DNA of 64,000 nucleotides from contig NZ_BCWU01000008.1 in assembly GCF_001592365.1 (NCBI RefSeq), positions 1 to 64,000 on the forward strand, in the 5' to 3' direction. The notes under the pieces were generated by a model. It had not been told where the DNA came from and did not search any database. It worked only from the letters and a program-made list of their open reading frames with translations. This document shows, one piece after another, positions 8,191-17,458 of this stretch. The DNA is from Gordonia hydrophobica NBRC 16057 (GTDB taxonomy: Bacteria > Actinomycetota > Actinomycetes > Mycobacteriales > Mycobacteriaceae). Every line of letters starts with the position of its first letter. The first letter of the stretch is position 1. The position numbers were made by a program, and so were the translations under genes.

Positions 8191-9471
8191 ATGACTATCG
8201 AAACTGCACTGGACGATCGCACCTTCACCAAGCACGAATCTGAAGTCCGCTCTTACTGCCGCGGCTGGCCCGCCATCTTCGACACCGCACAAGGCAGCTG
8301 GATCACCGACGTCGACGGAAAGCGTTACCTCGACTTCTTCGCAGGCGCAGGCGCCCTCAATTACGGGCACAATAACCCTGAACTGAAATCTGCTCTCCTG
8401 GACTACATCTCGCGAGACGGCATCACTCACGGGCTCGATATGTCGACCGTCGCGAAGGGCGAATTCCTGGAGACGTTCGCCAGCAAGATCCTCGAGCCGC
8501 GCGGTCTGGACTACAAGGTCCAGTTCCCCGGCCCCACCGGAACCAACGCCGTCGAGGCAGCCCTCAAGCTGGCGCGCAAGGTGACCGGTCGCGAGGCCAT
8601 CATCAACTTCACCAACGCCTTCCACGGCATGACCCTCGGTTCGCTCGCCGTCACCGGTAACTCCATGAAGCGCGCCGGTGCGGGCATCCCGCTCGTCCAC
8701 GCGACCCCGATGCCGTTCGACAACTACTTCGACGGCGTCGTCGAGGACTTCAACTGGTTCGAGCGCGTGCTGGACGACTCCGGTTCGGGCTTCAACCGGC
8801 CCGCCGCCGTGATCGTGGAGACCGTGCAGGGTGAGGGCGGCGTCAACGTCGCCCGCGCCGAATGGCTGCGTGGACTCGCCGACCTGTGCAAGCGCCGCGA
8901 CATCCTGTTGATCGTCGACGACGTGCAGATGGGCTGCGGACGCACCGGCGACTTCTTCTCGTTCGAAGAGGCGGGCATCGTGCCCGACATCGTCACGCTG
9001 TCGAAGTCGATCGGCGGCTACGGCATGCCGCTGGCGCTCACCCTCATCCGTCCCGAGTTGGACGTCTGGGAGCCCGGCGAGCACAACGGCACCTTCCGCG
9101 GCAACAACCCGGCGTTCGTCACCGCGACGGCCGCCATCAACGAATACTGGTCCGACGACCAGCTCTCGGTGCAGGTCAAGGCCAAGGGCATCGAGATCGC
9201 CCAGGCGTTCGATGAGATCTGCGCGCGTCACGAGGGTCTCTCGCACCGCGGTCGCGGCATGGTTCAGGGTCTGGTCTTCGAGCAGGCCGAACTGGCCGAC
9301 CGCACCTGTGAGATCGCGTTCGGCAAGGGACTCCTCGCCGAGACGTCCGGTCCCAACTCCGAGGTCGTCAAGCTTCTCCCGCCGCTGACGATGACCAGTG
9401 AAGAACTCGCACAGGGTCTGGCAATCCTGAGCGAATCCGTCGATGAAGCCATCAAGGAGACCAACGCATGA
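8191..9471 (+). CDS. ectB: Diaminobutyrate-2-oxoglutarate transaminase
   Basis: Class III PLP aminotransferase that converts aspartate semialdehyde to L-2,4-diaminobutyrate using glutamate, supplying EctA. VQFPGPTGTNAVEAALKLAR, the DDVQMGCGRTGDFFSFEEAG acidic motif and the PLP lysine in TLSKSIGGYGMPLAL are all present. The start MTIETALDD at 8191 is preceded by a GAGGA site. The upstream GTG at 8152 overlaps the ectA stop and adds a non-family leader. Length is about 426 residues. The stop codon overlaps the ectC start. Confidence 0.95.
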   Translation: MTIETALDDRTFTKHESEVRSYCRGWPAIFDTAQGSWITDVDGKRYLDFFAGAGALNYGHNNPELKSALLDYISRDGITHGLDMSTVAKGEFLETFASKILEPRGLDYKVQFPGPTGTNAVEAALKLARKVTGREAIINFTNAFHGMTLGSLAVTGNSMKRAGAGIPLVHATPMPFDNYFDGVVEDFNWFERVLDDSGSGFNRPAAVIVETVQGEGGVNVARAEWLRGLADLCKRRDILLIVDDVQMGCGRTGDFFSFEEAGIVPDIVTLSKSIGGYGMPLALTLIRPELDVWEPGEHNGTFRGNNPAFVTATAAINEYWSDDQLSVQVKAKGIEIAQAFDEICARHEGLSHRGRGMVQGLVFEQAELADRTCEIAFGKGLLAETSGPNSEVVKLLPPLTMTSEELAQGLAILSESVDEAIKETNA

Positions 9472-9890
9472 TCGTCCGCACCACCGAAGAGATCACCGGC
9501 ACCGACCGCGAGGTGGCCGACCCGAAGGGCAATTGGGTCTCCAAGCGGATCGTGCTCGGTGGTGACGGTGTCGGATTCTCGTTCCACGAGACCACCATCA
9601 AGGCTGGATCGGTCAACGAGTTCCACTACGCCAACCACATCGAAGCGGTGTGGCTGGTCGAGGGCAAGGGCACCTTGCTCGACCGGGAGACCGGTGAGAC
9701 CTACCCGCTGAGCGCGGGCAGCATGTACCTGCTGAACGGACACGAGCGGCACACGGTGACCGTCGAGGAGCAGATGCGCATGCTCTGCGTCTTCAACCCG
9801 CCGGTGGTCGGCACCGAGGTCCACGACGAGAACGGCGTGTATCCGCTGGTCCCCGTCCCGGTCGGCGACGGCAAGCACCGCAAGGCCTGA
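9468..9890 (+). CDS. ectC: L-ectoine synthase
   Basis: Cupin enzyme that cyclises N-gamma-acetyl-diaminobutyrate to ectoine. The fold is seen in VGFSFHETTIKAGSVNEFHYANHIEAVWLVEGKG-type sequence around residues 36-70 and YPLSAGSMYLLNGHERHTV around 79-97. Length is 140 residues, typical. Its ATG overlaps the ectB TGA by 4 bp, so translation is probably coupled. A strong hairpin follows the stop. No ectD (ectoine hydroxylase) follows, so the product is probably ectoine only. Confidence 0.96.
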   Translation: MIVRTTEEITGTDREVADPKGNWVSKRIVLGGDGVGFSFHETTIKAGSVNEFHYANHIEAVWLVEGKGTLLDRETGETYPLSAGSMYLLNGHERHTVTVEEQMRMLCVFNPPVVGTEVHDENGVYPLVPVPVGDGKHRKA

Positions 9891-9902
9891 TCACCTCTGC
9901 AC

Positions 9903-9942
9903 AGAACCCCTCCCCTGACTCGGCGTCAGGCGGAGGGGTTCT
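9903..9942. terminator. Strong bidirectional terminator after ectC
   Basis: Arm AGAACCCCTCCCCTGAC, loop TCGGC and a matching downstream arm form a roughly 17-bp GC-rich stem with one bulge. It lies 13 bp after the ectC stop. Confidence 0.75.
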
Positions 9943-9987
9943 CTGCTGTTCTCGGTCCCTACACGAGCCCTCGTCCGACCGATCCCA

Positions 9988-10060
9988 GCTGAGAACTGCC
10001 CGCTCAGACGCTCCCGACGGAACACTGCCGTCGGAGGATGCTGAGCAAGCAGTTCTCAGC
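9988..10060. repeat. 73-nt imperfect palindrome
   Basis: The outer arms GCTGAGAACTGC (9988-9999) and GCAGTTCTCAGC (10049-10060) are a perfect 12-bp inverted repeat. Inside are CGCTCAG/CTGAGC and CTCCCGACGG/CCGTCGGAG arms, so the whole element can fold into one long stem. It directly abuts a dispersed repeat at 10064. No coding frame fits it. Confidence 0.7.
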
Positions 10061-10063
10061 ACC

Positions 10064-10159
10064 ATGTGACGGTAGGCGGCGCAGCGATACCAGGTCCAAC
10101 GCAGTCCTCACGCAGAGCTGCGTCGGTTCGTTTTAGTTTCATACGTTCTCGTGATCGCA
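10064..10159. repeat. Dispersed ~96-nt repeat, copy A
   Basis: It shares ATGTGAC-GTAGGCGGCGC, CAACGCA, GCTGCG-CGGTTCG and TTTCATACG-TCTCG in the same order with the copy at 49700-49799. Both copies could encode a short peptide starting at the GTG (TVGGA...), but neither continues as a plausible gene. It is probably a non-coding interspersed repeat or a degenerate mobile-element end. It separates ectC from proB. Confidence 0.6.
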
Positions 10160-10174
10160 CCACTTCGCGGCCAG

Positions 10175-11359
10175 TCAGGCGACCGGGACCAGATCGTCGG
10201 CGTGCACGACCGCGCGCCGCAGATCCGGCGGCAGCTCCGAGGTGGAGTGGCCGACCATTCTGGCGACGTCGTCGGCGTCGTACGACGTGACGCCCCGCGC
10301 ACGCACCGCTCCGGTCTGATCACGCAGTTCCACCACGTCGCCGTCGGAGAAGTCTCCGACAACAGCGGTGATGCCCGCGGGCAGTAGCGAACGACGCCGC
10401 GCGGTCACCGCGGCGATCGCGCCGTCGTCGAGGGTCAGTGAACCGTGTGCCTCCGCAGCATGACGCACCCAGAACCGCCGAGCGGACAGCCGCGTGGGGC
10501 GTGCCTGAAAGACCGTGCCGACCGACGCGTCGCCGAGCGCCGTCGCAGCTTCCGACGCCGCAGCCAAGAGCACCGGGACACCCGAGTCGGCAGCCAGTCG
10601 CGCCGCCGCGAGCTTCGAGGCCATTCCGCCGGTGCCGAGCGCTCCGCCGGTGCCGGCGATGACACCGTCGAGATCCTCCGGACCGTCGACCTGCTCGATC
10701 AGTCGGGCCGGCTTGCCGTCCGGACCGGGCTTACGCGGATCCCCGTTGTAGAGGCCGTCGACGTCGGACAGCAGCACCAGCGCATCAGCGTGGACCAGGT
10801 GCGCGACCAGTGCGCCCAGCCGGTCGTTGTCGCCGAACCGGATCTCGTTGGTGGCGACGGTGTCGTTCTCGTTGACGACAGCGACGGCATGCAGAAAGCG
10901 CAGTCGATCGAGCGTCCGCTGGGCGTTGGCGTGGTGTGCGCGATTCGAGATGTCGTCCGCAGTGAGCAGCACCTGTCCCACCACGCGGTCGTAGCGACCG
11001 AACGACGTGCCCCACGCATGTGCCAGCCGCAGTTGCCCGACGCTCGCTGCGGCCTGCTTCGTGGCCAGATCGCGGGGGCGCTTGGTCAGCCCGAGCGGTG
11101 CGATTCCTGCACCGACCGCGCCGGAGGACACGACGATCACGTCCGACCCCGCGCGCATCCGGGCTTCGAGGGCGTCGACGAGCGCGTCGAGGCGCGCGTG
11201 ATCGATCCCGTTCGCCATCTCCGTCACGGCCGACGATCCGATCTTGACGACGATGCTGCGTGCGTTCGCGATGTTCGCCCGCGCCGGACTCACGGCCGCA
11301 CGATTGCTCCGTGCGGCCGTCGCGTCACTGCTCATCGTCGACGTCGCCGTCGTCGACAC
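10175..11359 (-). CDS. proB: Glutamate 5-kinase
   Basis: Phosphorylates L-glutamate with ATP, the first step of proline synthesis. The amino-acid-kinase domain has [11 protein letters not shown] near residue 37, [15 protein letters not shown] and [12 protein letters not shown] near residue 165. A C-terminal PUA domain runs from about residue 300. Length is 394 residues from the GTG at 11359, or 386 from the ATG at 11335. Both starts overlap the end of obg, so coupling to obg is likely. proA is not in the window. The gene lies tail to tail with the ectoine operon. Confidence 0.95.
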   Translation of the reverse strand: MSTTATSTMSSDATAARSNRAAVSPARANIANARSIVVKIGSSAVTEMANGIDHARLDALVDALEARMRAGSDVIVVSSGAVGAGIAPLGLTKRPRDLATKQAAASVGQLRLAHAWGTSFGRYDRVVGQVLLTADDISNRAHHANAQRTLDRLRFLHAVAVVNENDTVATNEIRFGDNDRLGALVAHLVHADALVLLSDVDGLYNGDPRKPGPDGKPARLIEQVDGPEDLDGVIAGTGGALGTGGMASKLAAARLAADSGVPVLLAAASEAATALGDASVGTVFQARPTRLSARRFWVRHAAEAHGSLTLDDGAIAAVTARRRSLLPAGITAVVGDFSDGDVVELRDQTGAVRARGVTSYDADDVARMVGHSTSELPPDLRRAVVHADDLVPVA

Positions 11360-12827
11360 GACCCTCGCCCCAGCCGAGTTCGGTGTCGGCCGAGGCCTCG
11401 CGGCGGGCCTTCCGCGCCTGTTTGCGCTCGGCGGCGCCGACGCGGTCGTTGCGTTCCAGACGGATGTCGGTGCCTCGACCGGTCACCGGGACCGCGTCGC
11501 CCATCGGCGTGGTCGGCTCCCAGTCGAAGGTGACGGCGCCGATCGTCACCGGAGAGCCCGGTGTGGCGCCGCGCTTGACGAGCGCGTCCTCCACGCCGAG
11601 TCGGCTGAGACGATCCGCCAGATAGCCGACCGCCTCGTCGTTCTCGAACTGGGTCTGCCGAATCCACCGCTCGGGCTGCGCGCCGCGGACGATGAAGCCG
11701 CCTTCCACCTCCGGATCGTCGACGATCGTGAAACCGGTCTCGTCGATCGCCTTCGGGCGAATGATCGGACGGCGCGCGACGGGTTTGGCGTGCTCGGAGC
11801 GGTACGTGGCGACCATCTGGGCCAGCGCGTACGTGAGTTCGGTGAGCCCGATGTGGGCCACCGCAGAGATGCGGAAGACCGGCCACCCACGTTCGGCGAC
11901 CTCCGCCTCGACGAACTCGGCGAGTTCGGCGGCATCGGGGACGTCGATCTTGTTGAGGATCACGATGCGCGGGCGGTCCGCGAGGTCGCCGAGCGAGTGG
12001 TCCGCGTCCAGGGCCGGCTGATAGGCGGCCAGTTCCGCTTCCAGGGCATCGATGTCGGAGAGCGGATCGCGGCCCGGTTCCAGGGTGGCGCAGTCGACGA
12101 CGTGGGCGAGCACGGCGCAGCGCTCCAGATGACGCAGGAAGTCCAGGCCGAGTCCACGCCCGTCCGAGGCGCCGGGGATGAGTCCGGGCACATCGGCGAT
12201 CGTGAACACTTCCGACCCAGCGGTCACGACGCCCAGATTCGGTGCGAGCGTGGTGAACGGGTAGTCGGCGATCTTCGGCTTTGCGGCCGACAGCACCGAC
12301 ACCAGCGACGACTTGCCCGCGGACGGGAAGCCGACCAGACCGACGTCGGCCACCGACTTGAGTTCGAGGACCAGTTCACGTTCCTCGCCGGGTTCGCCGA
12401 GCAGCGCGAACCCGGGCGCCTTCCGAGCGCGCGAGGCCAGCGCGGCATTGCCGAGCCCACCCCGACCGCCCTGCGCAGCAATGAACTCGGTGCCCTCGCC
12501 GACCAGGTCGGCGACGATCTCGCCGTCCGCATCGATCACCACCGTGCCGTCGGGCACCGGCAGAATCAGGTCGTCTCCGGTGCGCCCGGCACGGTTGCCG
12601 CCCTGCCCCGGCTGGCCGTTGGTGGCGCGTGCGTGGGGCCGGAAGTGGAAGTCGAGGAGAGTGTGCACCTGCGGGTCGACCACCAGTCGCACGTCTCCGC
12701 CGCGGCCGCCGTTGCCGCCGTCGGGACCGCCGAGCGGCTTGAACTTCTCGCGATGAACCGACGTACAGCCGTGACCGCCGTTGCCTGCGGTCGCATCGAT
12801 CTTCACGCGGTCGACGAAGCGTGACAT
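11325..12827 (-). CDS. obg: GTPase Obg/CgtA
   Basis: Essential ribosome-associated GTPase of 50S assembly and stress signalling. The glycine-rich N-terminal Obg fold ([29 protein letters not shown]) covers about residues 1-158. The G domain has [31 protein letters not shown] and NKIDVPD. A C-terminal OCT domain ([17 protein letters not shown]) and a charged R/K/D/E-rich tail complete the 500 residues. It is the third gene in rplU-rpmA-obg-proB, separated from rpmA by a strong hairpin. Confidence 0.97.
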   Translation of the reverse strand: MSRFVDRVKIDATAGNGGHGCTSVHREKFKPLGGPDGGNGGRGGDVRLVVDPQVHTLLDFHFRPHARATNGQPGQGGNRAGRTGDDLILPVPDGTVVIDADGEIVADLVGEGTEFIAAQGGRGGLGNAALASRARKAPGFALLGEPGEERELVLELKSVADVGLVGFPSAGKSSLVSVLSAAKPKIADYPFTTLAPNLGVVTAGSEVFTIADVPGLIPGASDGRGLGLDFLRHLERCAVLAHVVDCATLEPGRDPLSDIDALEAELAAYQPALDADHSLGDLADRPRIVILNKIDVPDAAELAEFVEAEVAERGWPVFRISAVAHIGLTELTYALAQMVATYRSEHAKPVARRPIIRPKAIDETGFTIVDDPEVEGGFIVRGAQPERWIRQTQFENDEAVGYLADRLSRLGVEDALVKRGATPGSPVTIGAVTFDWEPTTPMGDAVPVTGRGTDIRLERNDRVGAAERKQARKARREASADTELGWGEGRVDDGDVDDEQ

Positions 12828-12860
12828 TCTCTCGCCTTCCTCGAAATATGTAGAGAGTAC

Positions 12861-12907
12861 GAAAGAGGGCGGGTCTGGACGCTTAGCGACCCTACCCGCC
12901 CTCTTTC
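12861..12907. terminator. Hairpin between rpmA and obg
   Basis: GAAAGAGGGCGGGT (12861-12874) and ACCCGCCCTCTTTC (12894-12907) are perfect 14-bp inverted arms around a 19-nt loop. On the minus strand the right arm ends in a short run of U. It probably attenuates transcription between the ribosomal-protein genes and obg. Confidence 0.65.
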
Positions 12908-12934
12908 AAAGAGCTTGTGAGTTTCGTTGCCGGG

Positions 12935-13198
12935 TCAGACTGCTGCCGGCTCCGGGACGATGTTCACTGTCTTGCGACCGCGCTTCACGTCGAACTTCAC
13001 GGCGCCCGCCTCGAGAGCGAACAGCGTGTCGTCCTTGCCGCGGCCCACGTTGACGCCGGGGTGGAACTTGGTGCCGCGCTGACGGATCAGGATCTCGCCT
13101 GCATTGACCTGCTGGCCGCCGAAGCGCTTCACGCCGAGTCGCTGGGCATTGGAATCGCGACCGTTCCGGGTGCTGGACGCGCCCTTCTTACTTGCCAT
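12935..13198 (-). CDS. rpmA: 50S ribosomal protein L27
   Basis: Bacterial L27, near the peptidyl-transferase centre. [20 protein letters not shown] is the actinobacterial N-terminus, without the cleavable Firmicutes-type leader. The family pattern [20 protein letters not shown] follows, then [14 protein letters not shown]. Length is 87 residues. It lies 36 bp after rplU on the same strand. Confidence 0.98.
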   Translation of the reverse strand: MASKKGASSTRNGRDSNAQRLGVKRFGGQQVNAGEILIRQRGTKFHPGVNVGRGKDDTLFALEAGAVKFDVKRGRKTVNIVPEPAAV

Positions 13199-13234
13199 CT
13201 GACTGTCCTCCTAGAAGATTCGAAACGAGCGAGA

Positions 13235-13546
13235 CTACTTGATGCCGGTGACCTTGAGGACCGTCAGCTGCTGACGGTGGCCCTGGCGCTTGTGGTAGCC
13301 GGTCTTGTTCTTGTACTTGTGGATCCGAATCTTCGGGCCCTTGACGTGCTCGAGCACCTCGCCGGTGACGGAGACAGCGGCAAGCTTGTCGGCGTCGGTG
13401 GTCAGGTTTGCACCATCGACGACCAGCGCCACGGGCAGCTGCACAGAGCTTCCGGGCTCGCCGTCGATCTTCTCGACCTTCACAATGTCGCCCTCTGCGA
13501 CCTTGTACTGCTTACCGCCGGTCTTGACGATCGCGTACGTTGCCAT
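13235..13546 (-). CDS. rplU: 50S ribosomal protein L21
   Basis: Ribosomal protein L21, 103 residues from [20 protein letters not shown]. The frame is open upstream to 13594, but those residues are not L21-like. The conserved C-terminal [20 protein letters not shown] is present. It is the first gene of rplU-rpmA-obg-proB, with a leader of about 150 nt after the predicted promoter. Confidence 0.98.
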   Translation of the reverse strand: MATYAIVKTGGKQYKVAEGDIVKVEKIDGEPGSSVQLPVALVVDGANLTTDADKLAAVSVTGEVLEHVKGPKIRIHKYKNKTGYHKRQGHRQQLTVLKVTGIK

Positions 13547-13706
13547 TCCCGCTGTCCTCTTACTCGTCTCATCGGGCCGGAGTTCGCAGGTCATCCCCTG
13601 CCAGTCCGGCGTACTTTGGTGTGTGTGGCCCCGAACCCACAGTGTTCGGGAACCCCTCCCGCTGCTGCGCGCAGCAATGCACGCGCCTGCGGAAGGCGAC
13701 CTGTCA

Positions 13707-13736
13707 AGGCTACGGTACCGCGCCTGTCCAGGTCAA
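13707..13736 (-). promoter_or_regulatory. Candidate rplU promoter
   Basis: On the minus strand TTGACC (-35, 13731-13736), an 18-nt spacer and TAGCCT (-10, 13707-13712) fit a SigA promoter. It would give a 5' leader of about 150 nt before rplU, room for L21-type autoregulation. Predicted by eye. Confidence 0.45.
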
Positions 13737-13737
13737 A

Positions 13738-13766
13738 CTCTCGACGCGCCGGGCGCGCGCCGAGAG
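13738..13766 (-). terminator. Terminator after rne
   Basis: CTCTCG (13738-13743) pairs with CGAGAG (13761-13766) and an inner CGCGC/GCGCG pair extends the stem to 11 bp around a 5-nt loop. On the minus strand it is followed by TTT, and those T bases lie beside the -35 of the rplU promoter. Confidence 0.6.
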
Positions 13767-13771
13767 CAAGG

Positions 13772-16700
13772 TCACTCTTCGCCCGGCGGGGGCCCCGCCA
13801 CGCGGCGTCCGCTCCGTCGTCGGGACGACCGCTTCACGGCGACGATCGGCTCCGTCGACTGCGGCGCCACCGTGGTCACCGGTCGGGTTTGCACATCGGG
13901 CTGCGCCTCGGTCTCGACCGGCGCCTCGACCGGAGTCGGTGCGGCGGTCCGCCGTACGGCGCGACGACGCCTACGCGCCGTCACGGCGACAGCCGGAGCC
14001 TCCGGCTGCGCCTCAGCAGGTTTCTCGACCGCAGCGGGCTTCTCGACCTCAGCAGGCTGTTGAGTCTGCACCGGCTTCTCGACCTCGACGGGTGCGTCGA
14101 CCGTCGCCGTCGACTTCTCCCCCGCCGTCGACTTCTCCCCAGCCGGCGAGCCGTGCTCCGGATGGTCGCCGTGCGCCATGGCGCGGAACAGCGGGTGCTC
14201 GGCCGCGGGCTTGTGCGGAGCCTTCGGCTGCGCGTCCGGTTGCGGCGAGTGATGCTGCTGGTGATCGTGCTGCGACCCCGACGACTGCTGTCCGGACTGC
14301 TGGTCGCCGCCCCGTCGCCGCGAACGGCGCGAGCGCCGCGACCCTGAATCGCCGGCGCCGCGATTCGCGTCGTCGGCCGGGCGCACCTCGATCGGGTTCG
14401 CGTGAACGATGACGCCGCGACCCGAGCACGCAGTACACGTGGTGGAGAAGGCTTCGAGCAGCCCGGTGCCGAGCCGCTTCCGCGTCATCTGCACCAGGCC
14501 GAGGGAGGTCACCTCGGACACCTGGTGCCGGGTGCGGTCCCGAGCGAGCGCCTCGGTGAGGCGGCGCAGCACCAGGTCGCGGTTGGACTCCAGGACCATG
14601 TCGATGAAGTCCACGATGATCATTCCGCCGATGTCGCGCAAGCGCATCTGCCGAACGATCTCCTCGGCGGCTTCCAGGTTGTTCCGGGTGACGGTCTCTT
14701 CCAAGTTGCCGCCGGAACCGGTGAACTTGCCGGTGTTGACGTCGACCACCGTCATCGCTTCGGTGTGCTCGATGATCAGGGTGCCGCCGGAGGGCAGCCA
14801 CACCTTGCGGTCGAGCGCCTTGGCGAGTTGCTCGTCGATCCGGTGAACGGTGAACGAGTCGGGAGCGTCCGCATGCTCCTTGGTGAACTCCTCGAGCCGT
14901 TCCGAGAGGTCCGGCGCCACGTCGCCGACGTAGCCGGAGACCTGCGCCCACGCGCGGTCGCCCTCGATGACCAGCTTGCGGAAGTCCTCGTTGAACAGGT
15001 CGCGGACTACCCGGACCAGCAGGTCCGGCTCCTCGTAGAGCGCCTTCGGCGTTCCCGACGCCTTGGACTTGTGCTCCTCAGAAGCCGCCTCGATGCTCTT
15101 CCACTGCGCTTCGAGGCGTTCGATGTCTGCCCCGAGGTCCTCGGCACTGACGCCCTCCGACGCCGTGCGGATGATGACGCCCGCCTCGTCCGGAACCAGC
15201 TTGGCGAGGATCTGCTTGAGACGCCGACGCTCGGTGTCGGGAAGTTTGCGACTGATGCCCGTCGACGTGCCGCCGGGCACGTACACCAGGTATCGGCCTG
15301 CGAGGGAGATCTGGGTCGTGAGCCGGGCTCCCTTGTGCCCGATCGGGTCCTTGCTGACCTGAACCAGCACGTAGTCGCCGGGCTTCAGCGCCTGCTCGAT
15401 CTTCCGGGAACCGCCGTCGAGGCCTGCGGCCTCCCAGTTCACCTCACCGGCGTACAGGACGCCGTTGCGGCCGCGGCCGATGTCGACGAACGCCGCCTCC
15501 ATACCGGGCAGCACGTTCTGCACGCGGCCTAGGTAAATGTTGCCGACCATCGACTGCGACGTCTCCGTCGTGACGAAGTGTTCGACCAGCACACCGTCCT
15601 CGAGAACCGCGATCTGCGTGTAGTCCTCGGTCGGCGCGTTGTGGTGACCGGCGTCGTGGATGGCGGTGTTGGCCGCGCGCTCACGCACCACCATCACGCG
15701 TTCCACCGATTCGCGGCGAGCCAAGAACTCCGACTCGGTGAGGATCGGCGGACGACGACGTCCCGCATCGCGACCGTCACGGCGACGCTGACGCTTGGCC
15801 TCCAGGCGGGTGGAGCCGGAGATGCCCTGCACCTCGTCGCGGACCCGCTTGGTGCGCGGTTCACGCTCATGCACGACGGTGTTCGGCGGATCGTCCTGCG
15901 ACGACGCGTCGTCCCCATCGGATCCGCCGCGGCGACGGCGCCGGCGGCGACGACGACGGGTCGACGGAACGGAGCCGTTCTCGTCGCCGTTGCCGTCCGT
16001 CGCCGACTCCGTCTGATCCGAGGCGTCGGCATCACTGTCGGATTCGTCCGCAGTGGAATCTGCGGTCGTGGACTCTCGGTCGGACTCCGACGTGCCGTTG
16101 GCGGTGTCGTCGGCAGCAGCGCCGCCCGTGTCTGAATCATCGGAATCGTCTCCGTCGCCGTTCTCGGCGCCCTGATCGCCACGACCCCGACCGCGCCCTC
16201 GGCGTCCGCGACGACGACGGCGCGACCGGCTCTCACCGTGGCCGTCGTGGGCATCGCCGTTCGAGTCGTCGTCCGCGTCGCCATTCGAGTCGTCGTCCGT
16301 GTCGTGAGCGGCGTCGGCAGCCTCGGTGTCCCGGGTCGATGCGTCCGCCGGCACCGCAGGCTCAGCGGACTCCGTGGCAGTGGCTTCAGCGACAGGGGCT
16401 TCAGCGACAGGGGCTTCAGCGACAGGGGTCTCGGCGGCCGCAGGCTCGGTGACAGCAGGCTCGCTGGGAGCGGCGTCGCTGACAGTGGTCTCCGACGCAG
16501 CGGTGTCGCTCGCAGTCGTTTCGGGTGCAGAGGATACAGCGTCGCCGGCCGTCGCAGCCTTCTCCGCGGCGGCAGTGGCCTTCTTAGCCTTTCTGCCACC
16601 CGACTTCTTGGTCGCCTTCTTCGCGGGGCCGTCGCTCTTGTCGGCCGCGGCTGCCGTTTCGGCCTGAGCGGTGTCCGCGGGCGCGTCGACCTTTGTTGTC

Positions 16701-17143
16701 TTCGCCGCTGCCTTCTTCGCCGTCTTCTTGGGTGCAGGCGCGGCGTCGTCGGACTCTGCCGACAGGAACAGCGGAGCGGCCGCCTCGCCGCGGACGGGAG
16801 TCTGCGGCGCCGCCTGCTCGACCGCGGAGAACAACGACGGCTGGGCCGACGCCGCCTCCGAGGTGGGAGCGGGCTGATCGTTACTCGGCTGATCGGCAGC
16901 CGACTCGTCGGTTCCGGACTCGTCGGCGTCGCCGCTGAGTCGGAGCTCGACGGCTTCGGCGTCGGCCCGAGAGATCGACGACTGCGCGGTGCGCGCCGTC
17001 ACCCCCATCTCATGCAAATGCACAAGCACCTCTTTGCTGGTCAGTCCCAGCGTTCGGGCGAGCGCATGCACGCGGAGTCGAAGGGGAAATTTTTCCGCTG
17101 ACTGATCCGCCGTAGCGTCAGCCTGCGACCCGTTATCGGTCAC
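13772..17143 (-). CDS. rne: Ribonuclease E/G
   Basis: Endoribonuclease at the centre of mRNA decay and rRNA processing. The catalytic core lies at about residues 500-930: S1 domain with GNIYLGRVQNVLPGMEAAF near 533, DNase I-like region GGMIIVDFIDMVLESN with its metal-binding aspartates, and zinc link CTACSGRG near 903. The first 60 residues (RVHALARTLGLTSKEVLVHL) resemble an IF2 N-terminal helical module. Both ends are long low-complexity tails: acidic, alanine-rich and arginine-rich before the core, and EKPAEVEKP-like after it. Internal tandem repeats include PVAEA three times near 16385-16430. Length is 1123 residues, in the range of the mycobacterial enzyme or slightly longer. Confidence 0.95.
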   Translation of the reverse strand: MTDNGSQADATADQSAEKFPLRLRVHALARTLGLTSKEVLVHLHEMGVTARTAQSSISRADAEAVELRLSGDADESGTDESAADQPSNDQPAPTSEAASAQPSLFSAVEQAAPQTPVRGEAAAPLFLSAESDDAAPAPKKTAKKAAAKTTKVDAPADTAQAETAAAADKSDGPAKKATKKSGGRKAKKATAAAEKAATAGDAVSSAPETTASDTAASETTVSDAAPSEPAVTEPAAAETPVAEAPVAEAPVAEATATESAEPAVPADASTRDTEAADAAHDTDDDSNGDADDDSNGDAHDGHGESRSRRRRRGRRGRGRGRGDQGAENGDGDDSDDSDTGGAAADDTANGTSESDRESTTADSTADESDSDADASDQTESATDGNGDENGSVPSTRRRRRRRRRRGGSDGDDASSQDDPPNTVVHEREPRTKRVRDEVQGISGSTRLEAKRQRRRDGRDAGRRRPPILTESEFLARRESVERVMVVRERAANTAIHDAGHHNAPTEDYTQIAVLEDGVLVEHFVTTETSQSMVGNIYLGRVQNVLPGMEAAFVDIGRGRNGVLYAGEVNWEAAGLDGGSRKIEQALKPGDYVLVQVSKDPIGHKGARLTTQISLAGRYLVYVPGGTSTGISRKLPDTERRRLKQILAKLVPDEAGVIIRTASEGVSAEDLGADIERLEAQWKSIEAASEEHKSKASGTPKALYEEPDLLVRVVRDLFNEDFRKLVIEGDRAWAQVSGYVGDVAPDLSERLEEFTKEHADAPDSFTVHRIDEQLAKALDRKVWLPSGGTLIIEHTEAMTVVDVNTGKFTGSGGNLEETVTRNNLEAAEEIVRQMRLRDIGGMIIVDFIDMVLESNRDLVLRRLTEALARDRTRHQVSEVTSLGLVQMTRKRLGTGLLEAFSTTCTACSGRGVIVHANPIEVRPADDANRGAGDSGSRRSRRSRRRGGDQQSGQQSSGSQHDHQQHHSPQPDAQPKAPHKPAAEHPLFRAMAHGDHPEHGSPAGEKSTAGEKSTATVDAPVEVEKPVQTQQPAEVEKPAAVEKPAEAQPEAPAVAVTARRRRRAVRRTAAPTPVEAPVETEAQPDVQTRPVTTVAPQSTEPIVAVKRSSRRRSGRRVAGPPPGEE

Positions 17144-17458
17144 GTGGTCTCCTCAAGACCCCCGGGCGCGTCGAAATAAAGCAACGCGGCCACGCGAGGG
17201 CCTTTCCAATGTGTGCCGGCCCATCGACCGGGTGTTATGTGGTCTTCGCGTCGTCATGACGCCTTGCTTGACGCAGGCCTCGGACCGCTGCCGGACCCCT
17301 GTGGGGATCGGACGGAACCGGGTACCTCAAACTGGCTGTGCGTCGGCCGTCGGCACCAAAGCGTGATGCCGTCGACTTGGCAAGTATCCCACATCACGGG
17401 CCTGTGCCCGCACACGAGTGGAGAATTAGCCCCCGCGCGCCGCGCTGCGGGGTACGAA
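17144..17458. other. rne leader and ndk terminator region
   Basis: No gene is seen. The part nearest ndk holds a terminator (17431-17452). The rest is probably the promoter and a leader of up to about 220 nt for rne. RNase E mRNAs elsewhere have long 5' leaders used for autoregulation, so a structured leader is plausible. I could not assign a convincing -35/-10 pair. Confidence 0.45.
17431..17452 (-). terminator. Terminator after ndk
   Basis: CCCCGCGCG (17431-17439), a 3-nt loop and CGCTGCGGGG (one bulged T) form a tight GC stem 7 bp past the ndk stop. Confidence 0.55.

Noticed and set aside
13235-13594. Longer rplU with 16 extra N-terminal residues
   Set aside because: The extra residues ([15 protein letters not shown]) are not L21-like. 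The conserved start is MATYAIV at 13546.
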